In this document: positions 1-7,012 of the stretch, piece by piece
Numbering within the stretch: position 1 is the first letter of the stretch
Layout of the letters: every line of letters begins with the position of its first letter
DNA from: Proteobacteria bacterium HN_bin10
GTDB taxonomy: Bacteria; Pseudomonadota; Alphaproteobacteria; Caulobacterales; Aquidulcibacteraceae
NCBI GenBank assembly: GCA_002083515.1
Contig: LWDN01000035.1
Coordinates: 4,778 to 68,777 of the forward strand
Direction of reading: 5' to 3'
DNA: 64,000 bases
The notes under the pieces: generated by a model
What the model was told of the DNA's origin: nothing
What the model saw: only the letters and a program-made list of their open reading frames with translations
Databases searched by the model: none
Position numbers and translations under genes: made by a program

Positions 1-172
1 GTTGGGCATGCGCGTGCATCGCATCGTGGCCGTGAGCGAAGGCGGCGGGTTCTCGCCGCCAATTCCGGTTGCGTTCGAACGCATGCAGGCTGCCGATGGC
101 GCCGCGACGCCAGTCTCGCCCGGCGAAATCGAAACGCGCGTCAGCGTCAACGTGACGTTCGAATTGCGCTGA
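1..172 (+). CDS. SIMPL-domain (DUF541) protein, C-terminal part
   Basis: Only the last 56 codons are in the window; the reading frame enters at base 2 and ends with TGA at 170-172. The tail has a conserved EGGG-F-PP-P segment followed by a final beta strand (VSVNVTFEL), which is how SIMPL/DUF541 periplasmic proteins of the YggE family end. SIMPL proteins are secreted or periplasmic with poorly defined roles, some linked to oxidative stress. The family call rests on this tail alone; signal peptide and length cannot be seen. Confidence 0.6.
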   Translation, partial: LGMRVHRIVAVSEGGGFSPPIPVAFERMQAADGAATPVSPGEIETRVSVNVTFELR

Positions 173-177
173 TGCCG

Positions 178-226
178 GGACCGCGCGTCTTCAGACGCGC
201 AATGCGGGCCTAAAGGCCCGCGGTCC
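178..226. repeat. Dispersed palindromic repeat, family B (short copy)
   Basis: A 49-bp imperfect palindrome starts GGACCGC and ends GCGGTCC. Inside are two small hairpins (CGCGTCTTCAGACGCG and GCGGGCCTAAAGGCCCGC). This is the architecture of the longer copies at 27569-27660 and 31983-32068: outer GGACCGC/GCGGTCC arms and inner hairpins with a CTTCAG/CTAAAG-like loop. It sits just after the SIMPL gene and could also act as a transcript-end structure. Confidence 0.6.
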
Positions 227-267
227 AAGGGGGCGGTGGAGCAATCCGCCGCCCTTAATCGTTGTCG

Positions 268-1179
268 TCAGCCAGCCAACGCCGTCAGCAATTCTTCCCC
301 CGCATAGAAGCGGCGGAGATTTTCGAGCACGTTCTGCGAGCCTTCGTAGAGCGCCTCGCGCGTCGCGCCGCCGAGGTGGGGGGTGAGCGTGGTTTTCGGA
401 ACGCCCCGCCAGCGCTCGACCGGCGTCGGTTCTTCCACGAACACGTCGAGCCCGGCGCCGCCGAGCGCGCCTGACTTCAACGCGGCGATCAGCGCATCCT
501 CGTCGGTGACGCTGCCCCGCGAAATGTTGACGATGATGCCATCGCCGCCAACCGCCTTGATGATCTCGGCGTCGATGATTCCCTCGGTGGTCTTGTCGCC
601 GCGCGCGGCGATGGCGAGCACATCGCACCATTCTGCGAGGTGCTTGAGGCTCGGCTCGTAGGCGTGCGCGACATCGGGCTTCGCGCGGGGCCCGTACCAT
701 TTGATTTCCATGCCGAACGCCTGCGCGCGATGGGCGATGGCCGAGCCGATGGCGCCCATGCCGACAATGCCGAGCTTGCGTCCGCGCAGACGCTTCTGCG
801 GCGGCACCGCCAGCGGCGGCGTCCACGTCCCCTCGCGCAACACTTTCTCGCCTTCGGTGAAGAGCCGCAACCGCGCAATGATCAGGCCGATGGCGACATC
901 GGCGACATCTTCGTGATTGATGTCGCGGCCATGGCTGATGGCGATGCCGCGCTTCTTGGCATAGTCGAGATCGATGCCGTCGACGCCGACGCCGAAGCAG
1001 ACGATGGCGCCAAGTTCGGGCAGCGCATCGATCATGGCGTTCGAAATGCCGACATGGCCGATGGTCACGGCGGCGCGGATGTCGCGGCGCTCGGTTGGCC
1101 AGTGCACCACCTCGTAATCGGTGAGGCGAAGCTCGAACAGGCCGAGCGGGGGATGCACGAGAAGCGCGGGCTTGGTCAT
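268..1179 (-). CDS. D-isomer-specific 2-hydroxyacid dehydrogenase
   Basis: A 303-residue cytosolic NAD(P)-dependent dehydrogenase that interconverts 2-keto acids and D-2-hydroxy acids, most like glyoxylate/hydroxypyruvate reductases. The Rossmann motif GMGAIG lies at about residues 140-145. The catalytic Arg is R221 (NISRGS), an acidic residue sits in DVFVEEP (about 249-250) and the catalytic His is H268 (PHLGG). An in-frame ATG at 1218 would overlap the dusB stop codon, but the extra 13 residues are encoded by a small palindrome (1196-1212), so the ATG at 1179 is preferred. Exact substrate cannot be told from sequence. Confidence 0.88.
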   Translation of the reverse strand: MTKPALLVHPPLGLFELRLTDYEVVHWPTERRDIRAAVTIGHVGISNAMIDALPELGAIVCFGVGVDGIDLDYAKKRGIAISHGRDINHEDVADVAIGLIIARLRLFTEGEKVLREGTWTPPLAVPPQKRLRGRKLGIVGMGAIGSAIAHRAQAFGMEIKWYGPRAKPDVAHAYEPSLKHLAEWCDVLAIAARGDKTTEGIIDAEIIKAVGGDGIIVNISRGSVTDEDALIAALKSGALGGAGLDVFVEEPTPVERWRGVPKTTLTPHLGGATREALYEGSQNVLENLRRFYAGEELLTALAG

Positions 1180-1195
1180 GGGCGGACTATGGAGC

Positions 1196-1212
1196 GCCGG
1201 CGTCTCGCCGGC
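1196..1212. repeat. Short perfect inverted repeat between dusB and the dehydrogenase
   Basis: GCCGGCG-TCT-CGCCGGC, a 7-bp-arm hairpin at the dusB stop codon, probably a remnant of the GCCGGC-rich repeat family B. It would form a stable stem in the dusB transcript. Confidence 0.5.
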
Positions 1213-1214
1213 AA

Positions 1215-2183
1215 TCACGCCGCCGCCAATTCCGGCGCGCAGGCGAACAGCGCGATCAGTTCCGCGCGCACGCGCTTGGGATCTTCGAGCGTGCAGATGG
1301 CTTTGCGCATTTCGCGCGCCTCCGGCCCGAGGACCGCATCGATGCTCCAGGCGATGTGTTTGCGGGCGACGCGCACGCCGAGCTTCTCCGGATAGAAGTC
1401 GAGCGTGTCGTCGTAGAGGGCGAGCAGTGAGTCGAGCAGATGTTCGCGCGAGGGCGGCGCTGCTTCGCCGCCGTGCGTCAAAGCGTGTTCAATCGCGCCT
1501 GGCAGCCAGGGTTTGCCTTGCGCGGCGCGGCCGATCATCACGCCAGCGGCGCCGGAGAGCGCCAACGCGCGGCGCGCATCGGCGGCGCTTGCAATATCGC
1601 CATTGGCGATCACGGGAATGCTCACCGCGCCCACCACTGGCGCGATCGCCGCCCAATCGGCCGAACCGGTGTAGAATTGCTGTCGCGTGCGGCCATGCAC
1701 AGTGATCATGCGTACCCCGGCGCCTTCGGCGCGCTTGGCGATGTCGGGCGCGGTGAGGTTGGCGTGATCCCAGCCGAGGCGCATCTTGAGCGTAACCGGC
1801 AGCCTCGTCGCGTTCACCGTCGCTTCGACCAGTCTCAGCGCCATGTCGGGATCGCGCATCAAGGCCGAGCCGCAGAGGCCGGAGGTCACGCTCTTGGACG
1901 GGCAGCCCATATTGATGTCGATCACATCGGCGCCGGCGTCTTCGGCAAGGCGTGCGCCCTCCGCCATCCAATGCGCTTCACGGCCGGCGAGTTGAATCAC
2001 CAGCGGAGAAATCACGCCGAAGCCCGCAGCACGGCGCACCATGTCGATGCGTTCGCGCGCCAGCTGCTCGCTCGCCACCATCTCCGACACGCAATAGCGC
2101 CCGCCAAACGCCTTCACTTGGCGGCGGAACGGAATGTCGGTCACGCCGGCCATGGGCGCGAGCGCGACGCGGGGTGGAAGCAT
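1215..2183 (-). CDS. dusB: tRNA-dihydrouridine synthase DusB
   Basis: A 322-residue FMN enzyme that reduces uridine in tRNA D-loops. The N-terminal barrel motif LAPMAGVTD is at 8-16, the INMGCPSKSV segment around 90-99, and the catalytic Cys at C104 (SGLCGSALMRDP). The phosphate-binding segment is near NGDI and the MIGRAAQG motif follows; all are typical of the DusB/NifR3 branch. The N-terminus is very short: the start ATG at 2183 lies only 3 codons before PRVALAPMAG. A second, mutated copy of this 5' end lies 780 bp upstream beyond a TA module (2903-2958), so the present start was probably created by that rearrangement. Confidence 0.93.
   Translation of the reverse strand: MLPPRVALAPMAGVTDIPFRRQVKAFGGRYCVSEMVASEQLARERIDMVRRAAGFGVISPLVIQLAGREAHWMAEGARLAEDAGADVIDINMGCPSKSVTSGLCGSALMRDPDMALRLVEATVNATRLPVTLKMRLGWDHANLTAPDIAKRAEGAGVRMITVHGRTRQQFYTGSADWAAIAPVVGAVSIPVIANGDIASAADARRALALSGAAGVMIGRAAQGKPWLPGAIEHALTHGGEAAPPSREHLLDSLLALYDDTLDFYPEKLGVRVARKHIAWSIDAVLGPEAREMRKAICTLEDPKRVRAELIALFACAPELAAA
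2125..2180. repeat. Direct repeat copy 1 (dusB 5' end)
   Basis: 56 bp encoding roughly residues 2-20 of DusB. It matches 2903-2958 with about three mismatches, in the same orientation. The two copies flank the Xre/HigB-like TA pair. Confidence 0.85.
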
Positions 2184-2194
2184 ACCTGCGCGCC

Positions 2195-2476
2195 TTATCT
2201 CTGCCGCGCGATCTTCAGATCGACGCGCAGGCCGGCGGCGGCGAGCATGTTGACGAGCGTATCGACGCTAAAGAGGTCCGTCTTTCCGCGTACCAGATCG
2301 GAAACGCGCGGTTGCGTTACGCCCAAGAGCTTGGCGGCTTGAGCCTGGCTCAATCCCTCGCGCGCGATGGTGTCGATAATGACGCGCATCAGTTTAGCGC
2401 GGAGCTTCATGTTCTCCGCTTCGCCTGGCGTTTCTTCGATGGCGTCCCAAACGCTGGCAAATCGCTTAGCTTTCAT
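2195..2476 (-). CDS. Xre-family antitoxin (HigA-like)
   Basis: 93 residues. A classic helix-turn-helix covers about residues 41-70 (LSQAQAAKLLGVTQPRVSDL), preceded by a helical region. It is the second gene of a two-gene unit: its ATG overlaps the stop of the upstream toxin gene by ATGA, the toxin-first order typical of HigBA/Gp49-Xre modules. Its role is to neutralise the toxin and, with it, repress the operon promoter, probably at the palindrome at 2828-2845. It sits only 11 bp from the dusB start, so transcription may continue into dusB. Confidence 0.85.
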   Translation of the reverse strand: MKAKRFASVWDAIEETPGEAENMKLRAKLMRVIIDTIAREGLSQAQAAKLLGVTQPRVSDLVRGKTDLFSVDTLVNMLAAAGLRVDLKIARQR

Positions 2477-2817
2477 GCCTTCAAATCCTGCAACAATTGC
2501 TTGTAGCGGCTTTTTGCCAATTCGATGTCCTGCTTGCCGGTGCGCTGCGACTTCTTTTGGAAGCAGTGAAGCACGTATACGGCATCGGCAAACTTAGCCA
2601 CGTAGATCACCCTGAAAGCGCCATCCGCATCGTGAATGCGGATTTCCCGAACCCCGGCGCCGATGTCGCTCATCGGTTTCCAGTCGGTCGGGTTCGCGCC
2701 GTGTTGAACCCGATCGAGCTGGAAGCCCGCCATCCGCCGCGCCGCTTGCGGAAACGCGCGAAGATCGTCGAGCGACCCGCCGACGAACGTGATGGGCTTC
2801 GGCGAGTTCGTGGTCAT
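2473..2817 (-). CDS. HigB/Gp49-like RelE-superfamily toxin
   Basis: 114 residues. The sequence has the phage Gp49-like (DUF891) toxin pattern: an N-terminal helix (SLDDLRAFPQAARR), then VREIRI..DGAFRVIYV..FADAVYVLHCFQKKSQ..., ending in a helix with conserved KTGKQDIELAKSRY-type charge. Members of this RelE/ParE-fold family are mRNA endonucleases acting at the ribosome. It is coupled by ATGA overlap to the Xre antitoxin. A predicted promoter places the transcription start about 1-2 nt before the ATG, so the mRNA is likely leaderless. Confidence 0.85.
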   Translation of the reverse strand: MTTNSPKPITFVGGSLDDLRAFPQAARRMAGFQLDRVQHGANPTDWKPMSDIGAGVREIRIHDADGAFRVIYVAKFADAVYVLHCFQKKSQRTGKQDIELAKSRYKQLLQDLKA

Positions 2818-2825
2818 CGGACGGT

Positions 2826-2854
2826 ATTATACAAAAAATTGTATACCATGCAAG
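2826..2854 (-). promoter_or_regulatory. Promoter and palindromic operator of the HigB-like/Xre TA operon
   Basis: On the minus strand a -35-like TTGCAT (2853-2848) is separated by 16 bp from a perfect -10 TATAAT (2831-2826). A perfect inverted repeat TATACAA-N4-TTGTATA (2828-2845) overlaps the -10 box, as expected for TA autorepression. The start codon at 2817 is 8 bp past the -10 box, so little or no 5' leader remains. Confidence 0.7.
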
Positions 2855-2902
2855 TCGCCGCCATCTCAAGTGCGCTGTAGCGCCTGCTGGGCGCCTTTGT
2901 AG

Positions 2903-2958
2903 CGAAACGGAATGTCGGTCACGCCGGCCATGGGCGCGAGAGCGACGCGGGGAGGAAG
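2903..2958 (-). pseudogene. Duplicated dusB 5' fragment (direct repeat copy 2)
   Basis: On the minus strand this 56-bp segment encodes PPRVALAPMAGVTDIPFR, the start of DusB, with about three base differences from 2125-2180. After it the frame runs into unrelated sequence toward the TA promoter, so it is a dead fragment. The DNA upstream of it is probably the original dusB upstream region. It shows that the TA cassette (about 2184-2902) arrived by an event that duplicated the dusB start. Confidence 0.8.
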
Positions 2959-2984
2959 GTGGATGGGCGTCACGGCGATGTGGC

Positions 2985-3015
2985 TTGAAGTTTCCGCTAT
3001 CTTAGCTAAGATAGC
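2985..3015 (+). promoter_or_regulatory. Promoter and palindromic operator of the Phd/PemK-like TA module
   Basis: A perfect 20-bp palindrome, GCTATCTTAGCTAAGATAGC, spans 2996-3015. A -35-like TTGAAG (2985-2990) and, 16 bp on, a -10-like TAAGAT (3007-3012) place the palindrome over the -10 region. The antitoxin ATG at 3020 is 7 bp after the -10 box, again predicting a leaderless message. Phd/YefM proteins typically repress their own operon at such palindromes. Confidence 0.65.
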
Positions 3016-3019
3016 AATT

Positions 3020-3340
3020 ATGTCCAATGTCACCAGAGTGCCTGCGGCCGAGTTCCAAAACAATGTCGGCCGTTACGCCGATGCGGCGCGCCAGGGGCCG
3101 GTCGTGGTGACACGTTACGGCCGCGACGAGTTGGTGGTGTTGTCCGCCGCCGAGTACGAGCGTTTGCGCGCCCAGGACCGGCGAGTGATCGTCTTGAACG
3201 AAACCGCGCCCCACGAGGCGGTCGAATTGCTGCAAGCATTGGCGCAAGCGCAGCCGACGCCGGCCGCGCAAGCTCTCGATCATCTGATGAAGCCCAGGTC
3301 GAGGTCCAGGCGCGCGCGCAATGCTCCCCGCAAGGCCTGA
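3020..3340 (+). CDS. Phd/YefM-family antitoxin
   Basis: 106 residues. The N-terminal Phd/YefM fold is clear: VPAAEFQNNVGRYADAARQGPVVVTRYGRDELVVLSAAEYERL, with the basic C-terminal tail (RSRSRRARNAPRKA) expected to bind the toxin or DNA. The ATG at 3020 is chosen because it begins at the conserved N-terminus and directly follows the operator palindrome; a longer in-frame start at 2912 would read the dusB repeat. It overlaps the downstream toxin gene by 20 bp, so the two are translationally coupled. It points away from the first TA pair. Confidence 0.88.
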   Translation: MSNVTRVPAAEFQNNVGRYADAARQGPVVVTRYGRDELVVLSAAEYERLRAQDRRVIVLNETAPHEAVELLQALAQAQPTPAAQALDHLMKPRSRSRRARNAPRKA

Positions 3341-3755
3341 GGCAGGCCTTGTGCTTCGCTACGCCTTCCTGTGGCGGCGCGAAGCGGACCGTGGGCAGGA
3401 GGAGGGCGCCAAGGACAGACCGGTCGTTGTCGTCGTGCTGCTGGCCGAAGGTGAGGAAGTGGTCGTGGCGCCGATCACAACCAAGCCGCCGCACGCCGGT
3501 GAGCTGGCGGTTGCGCTGCCAGCCCGCGTGCGCGCCCACCTCGGACTCGACGCCAAGCAAAACTGGATCAGCCTCGCCACGCTCAATCGCTTCGTCTGGC
3601 CGGGACCGGATCTGCGCGCGATCCCGAAGCGCTCGCCGAAGACCGCCATCTACGGCTATATTCCGCAGGCGCTGCTCGATGATGTTCGCCGCATGGTGAT
3701 GACGGAATTGGCCAAGCGCGTGCCCGGTTTAGTGGTGAAGCGAAGTACAGAATAG
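3321..3755 (+). CDS. PemK/MazF-like toxin
   Basis: 144 residues. The segment KDRPVVVVVLLAEGEEVVVAPITT matches the core beta strands of PemK-like plasmid-maintenance toxins, followed by the family-typical LGLDAKQNWISL..NRFVWPGPDLR block and a C-terminal helix. MazF/PemK proteins cut mRNA. It overlaps the Phd-type antitoxin by 20 bp. A Phd-type antitoxin with a PemK-like toxin is a recombined pairing, since classical partners are Doc or AbrB-type MazE. The function is inferred from family resemblance; the divergent family may differ in target. Confidence 0.75.
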   Translation: MLPARPEAGLVLRYAFLWRREADRGQEEGAKDRPVVVVVLLAEGEEVVVAPITTKPPHAGELAVALPARVRAHLGLDAKQNWISLATLNRFVWPGPDLRAIPKRSPKTAIYGYIPQALLDDVRRMVMTELAKRVPGLVVKRSTE

Positions 3756-3909
3756 CTATGCTGCTCTTCGGTGGTTCCGCGCCTTCCGAAGTTCGAACAG
3801 AACGGCAAAAAGTCGCGAACCCGGAATGACGAGGCCCAAATTTCGCCGGGAACAGACATGAGCCCCCGGGCACAATATCGGTTGGGCGAACCGAGGCCTT
3901 CATCTGTCG

Positions 3910-5508
3910 TCAACGCATCGCTTCCAACGCCCCGATCAGAGTTTGGGCTTGACCAATCCAGAAGGCGTCATGTGTTTGCTGATAGCCCTCAAGCGCGGCA
4001 TGAGCCGAAGCCAGAGCTTCGTCCAGATGGGAACTGTCACCGCGATCGACCAGCATCCCTAGGGCGTTGGCCAAGCAGAGCTGTGAGTCCGCCCAGCCGT
4101 GCAGGTCTTCGCTTCGCGTGCGCACTTCTAGGGCAGCGCGAAAAGCGGAGACCGCGTCACGCAACGCCTGGTCGTCGCCACGCTCGCCCAACTTGGTAAG
4201 TGCGACTCCCAGATTGTTTTGACCTCGGGCCCACAGGACCGGCGACCTTTCACGCGTGTGCACCTCAAGCGCCGCTCGGTGGGCTGTGATGGCGTCATGG
4301 ACGGCCTGTTCATCACCGAGCCTCATGAGTGCGTTGCCAAGATTAGCTTGAACAAGCGCCCAACGCTCGGGGTTGTTTGTCGAGGTCCAAATCTCGAGCA
4401 CCGCCCGATACGCCGCGACTGACTCGCGCAGCGGCTGCTCCGCACCGCTGCGTTCCCCCTGCACGCGAAGCGCATTGGCCAAATTGGTTTGATGGATTGC
4501 CCAAAGAGCAGGAGCGCGTTCGCGCGTGTCAACTTCGATGGCGGCTCGAAACGCCACGATGGCGTCCCGGAGGGCTTGGTCATTGCCCCGATCGCCGAGC
4601 ACAAACAGGGCTGTACCGAGACCGCCTTGAATTGTCGCCCAATCGCTGGGGGCGTCGCTCCGCGTTCGCACCTCCAGCGCGGCGCGAAACACGATGATGG
4701 ACTCTTCTAGGGCTTGATTGTCACCGCGCTCGCCAAGAACGCGAAGCGCGTGGCCCATATAATGGTGCGTCATTGCCCAATCGGCGGGGTGCATGGCGCG
4801 CGGAACGAGCGGCAACACTTCTCGGTAGATGCGTACTGCCTCCCGCAAGTGGGTGGTCTCGCCGAACAATTCGCCGCGTTTAAGGAGGGACGCCGCCTGA
4901 AGTCTTCGATACATCCATTGCCCATGGGCGTCGCTGTCCGGGGCAGTCTGGGCCGACTGCGCATAGAACGTCGCCGCGCTCAGGTAATCAGCAGCAATGT
5001 AAGCCAAACGGCCGCGCTCGCCGACGGTTTGCGCCGCACGCGTCTGCCGGGCAGCGAGTCGCGCGCGGTCCCGCGCAATGCCGGCAAGATCGCTTTGTGC
5101 GGCCTGCGCCAAGAGCTGATCGCCGCGCGTGAGATCGCCCACTTCTATTGCCGCGCGAGCTTGTGACAACAGCGCCGCCACCGCTGGATCGTCCGCTTGT
5201 TGCATGGCCGTGAGCTGACTTTGCAACTCGGCCACCTGTTGGGCGCGCTCGTCGATGGAAACTAGAACTTGATCGAGATCGAAGCGGCCGTTGACGACGA
5301 GGTTGGCGCTGACCCGTTCTGCCACCGCAGCCAAGGCGCGCTCCGACGCGCCGCGCGCGGCAGCGGCTCGCTGCACTTCGTCTTGCACCGCACGCCATTG
5401 TGCTACGGTGACTCCAGCAGCGCGGACGTTGTCGGGAAGCGCTTGGGCAGACGCCGGCTGCGCGCTGCACAGCACGCCGGCAAATAATGCTGAAAGCAAA
5501 AGCCGCAT
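3910..5508 (-). CDS. Secreted tetratricopeptide-repeat protein
   Basis: 532 residues with a Sec signal peptide (MRLLLSALFAGVLCSAQPASAQ, cleavage near residue 22). An N-terminal helical region of about 180 residues is followed from about residue 220 by six or more tandem repeats of roughly 50 residues. Each has the pattern W-A-x-x-Q-x-N-L-G-x-A-L-x-x-L-G-[DE]-R-G followed by A-V-x-A-[FH]-R-A-A-L-E-V-x-T-R. These are TPR-like helix pairs used for protein binding, here in the periplasm. No enzyme domain is visible. The near-identical units invite slippage or recombination. It stands alone on its strand and its partner is unknown. Confidence 0.8.
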   Translation of the reverse strand: MRLLLSALFAGVLCSAQPASAQALPDNVRAAGVTVAQWRAVQDEVQRAAAARGASERALAAVAERVSANLVVNGRFDLDQVLVSIDERAQQVAELQSQLTAMQQADDPAVAALLSQARAAIEVGDLTRGDQLLAQAAQSDLAGIARDRARLAARQTRAAQTVGERGRLAYIAADYLSAATFYAQSAQTAPDSDAHGQWMYRRLQAASLLKRGELFGETTHLREAVRIYREVLPLVPRAMHPADWAMTHHYMGHALRVLGERGDNQALEESIIVFRAALEVRTRSDAPSDWATIQGGLGTALFVLGDRGNDQALRDAIVAFRAAIEVDTRERAPALWAIHQTNLANALRVQGERSGAEQPLRESVAAYRAVLEIWTSTNNPERWALVQANLGNALMRLGDEQAVHDAITAHRAALEVHTRERSPVLWARGQNNLGVALTKLGERGDDQALRDAVSAFRAALEVRTRSEDLHGWADSQLCLANALGMLVDRGDSSHLDEALASAHAALEGYQQTHDAFWIGQAQTLIGALEAMR

Positions 5509-5683
5509 GATCCATCCCGCCTGAGCAGAATAACGCGCTCAGTACGCGTTCGCGAGTCCGCGAAGAGATGTGTAGCTTGTATTACAGCGGCAGCAGAACC
5601 ATTGCTCACACCGCCTCACCGCACCCCGCGTTTGCCAATGCTGGTTGGCAGCACGTTCCTGGCCAGATTTTGCCTCCCGGAGG

Positions 5684-6862
5684 CTAAGCCGCCTTCGCCT
5701 TTTTCGCCATCAGCTTGGCGAAGCGCTCGAACAAATAGTGGCTGTCCTGCGGGCCAGGGGAGGCTTCGGGGTGATACTGCACGCTGAACACCGGCATGCC
5801 TTCGAGTTCGATGCCGCAATTGGAGCCATCGAACAGCGACACGTGGGTTTCCTTCACGCCCCTGGGCAAAGTCTTCGGATCGATGGCGAAGCCGTGATTC
5901 ATCGACACGATCTCGACCTTGCCGGTGGTTTTGTCTTGTACGGGATGGTTGGCGCCGTGATGGCCTTGCGCCATCTTCATCGTGCGCGCGCCGAGCGCCA
6001 GGCCCAGCATCTGATGGCCGAGACACACGCCCATCACCGGCACGCCGCTCTCGACCAGCTTCTTGATCTGCGGCGCGGCGTATTTGCCGGTCGCGGCCGG
6101 ATCGCCCGGGCCGTTGGAGAGCAGCACGCCGTCCGGCTTGTGCGCCAGCGCTTCTTCCGCCGTCGCTGTCGCGGGGAGCACGATGCACTTGGCGCCGATG
6201 TCGCCCAGCGCGCGCAGGATGTTGCGCTTGACGCCATAATCCATGACCACGACGGTGAATTTCGGTTTCGCTGCCGGCGCCACGCCCACCGGCCATTGCC
6301 AGCGTTTCTCGGCGACGACGTAGTTTTGCGCCGTCGTCACGTCCTTGGCGAGGTCCAGTCCGTCGAGCCCGCTCCACGCTTTGGCGCGCGCTTTCAAAGC
6401 GTCCAGATCGAACTTGCCGTCGGGCGCGTGCGCGATCACCGCGTTCGGCATGCCGCGCTCGCGGATGCGCTTGGTCAGCGCGCGCGTGTCGAGGCCGGCG
6501 AGGGCGATGACGTTGCGCTTCTTGAGCCAAGCATCGAGGTTGTCTTCAGCACGCCAGTTGGAGGGTTGCGTCGGGCGCGTGCGGAAGACGGCGCCGCGCG
6601 CCGCGGCCGCCGCCGCCGGTGAGGAAGTTTCGGTGTCGGCGTCGTTGGTCCCGACATTGCCGATGTGCGGGAAGGTGAAGACGACGATCTGGGCGGCGTA
6701 GGAGGGGTCGGTCAGGATTTCCTGGTACCCCGTCATTGCCGTGTTGAAGCAGACCTCGCCTTCGGCGGCGCCGACGGCCCCCAAACCTTCGCCCAGGAAA
6801 ATGGAACCATCGGCGAGCACGAGGGCGCCGGTGGCGGCGGGAGATTGAGTCGATTGGGCCAA
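5684..6862 (-). CDS. carA: Carbamoyl-phosphate synthase small subunit CarA
   Basis: 392 residues. The N-terminal CPSase small-chain domain ([31 protein letters not shown]) is followed by a class-I glutamine amidotransferase domain. The nucleophile is C280 (GVCLGHQ) and H364/E366 (YHPEASPGP) complete the triad. It supplies ammonia from glutamine to CarB for arginine and pyrimidine synthesis. carB is not adjacent. The start codon is TTG at 6862, the only start that keeps the conserved N-terminus. In the 175-bp gap below it only a weak 6-bp hairpin (5633-5650) is seen. Confidence 0.96.
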   Translation of the reverse strand: MAQSTQSPAATGALVLADGSIFLGEGLGAVGAAEGEVCFNTAMTGYQEILTDPSYAAQIVVFTFPHIGNVGTNDADTETSSPAAAAAARGAVFRTRPTQPSNWRAEDNLDAWLKKRNVIALAGLDTRALTKRIRERGMPNAVIAHAPDGKFDLDALKARAKAWSGLDGLDLAKDVTTAQNYVVAEKRWQWPVGVAPAAKPKFTVVVMDYGVKRNILRALGDIGAKCIVLPATATAEEALAHKPDGVLLSNGPGDPAATGKYAAPQIKKLVESGVPVMGVCLGHQMLGLALGARTMKMAQGHHGANHPVQDKTTGKVEIVSMNHGFAIDPKTLPRGVKETHVSLFDGSNCGIELEGMPVFSVQYHPEASPGPQDSHYLFERFAKLMAKKAKAA

Positions 6863-7012
6863 AGCGGCAGTGGAATAGGGTGCGCCGGGCGGGGTGTCAA
6901 AACAGCCCAGTTCGGGCCGGCCGGCAGCCGCCGCCGCACCCCTGCCGCAAAGGTGAACACGCTGTCAGCCATGCGAGTTGGCGGGCGGATGACGGGATTG
7001 TAAGGTTCCAGG

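Noticed and set aside
2912..3019. N-terminal extension of the Phd antitoxin from the ATG at 2912
   Set aside because: It would translate the duplicated dusB DNA and the operator palindrome, and Phd family homology begins at 3020.
3814..3835. Fifth copy of repeat family A
   Set aside because: Only the CCCGGAATGACGAG end is seen; without the partner arm it is at most a fragment.
5633..5650. Hairpin after carA as a terminator
   Set aside because: A 6-bp stem (TGCCAA/TTGGCA) without a T-run; too weak for an intrinsic terminator call.
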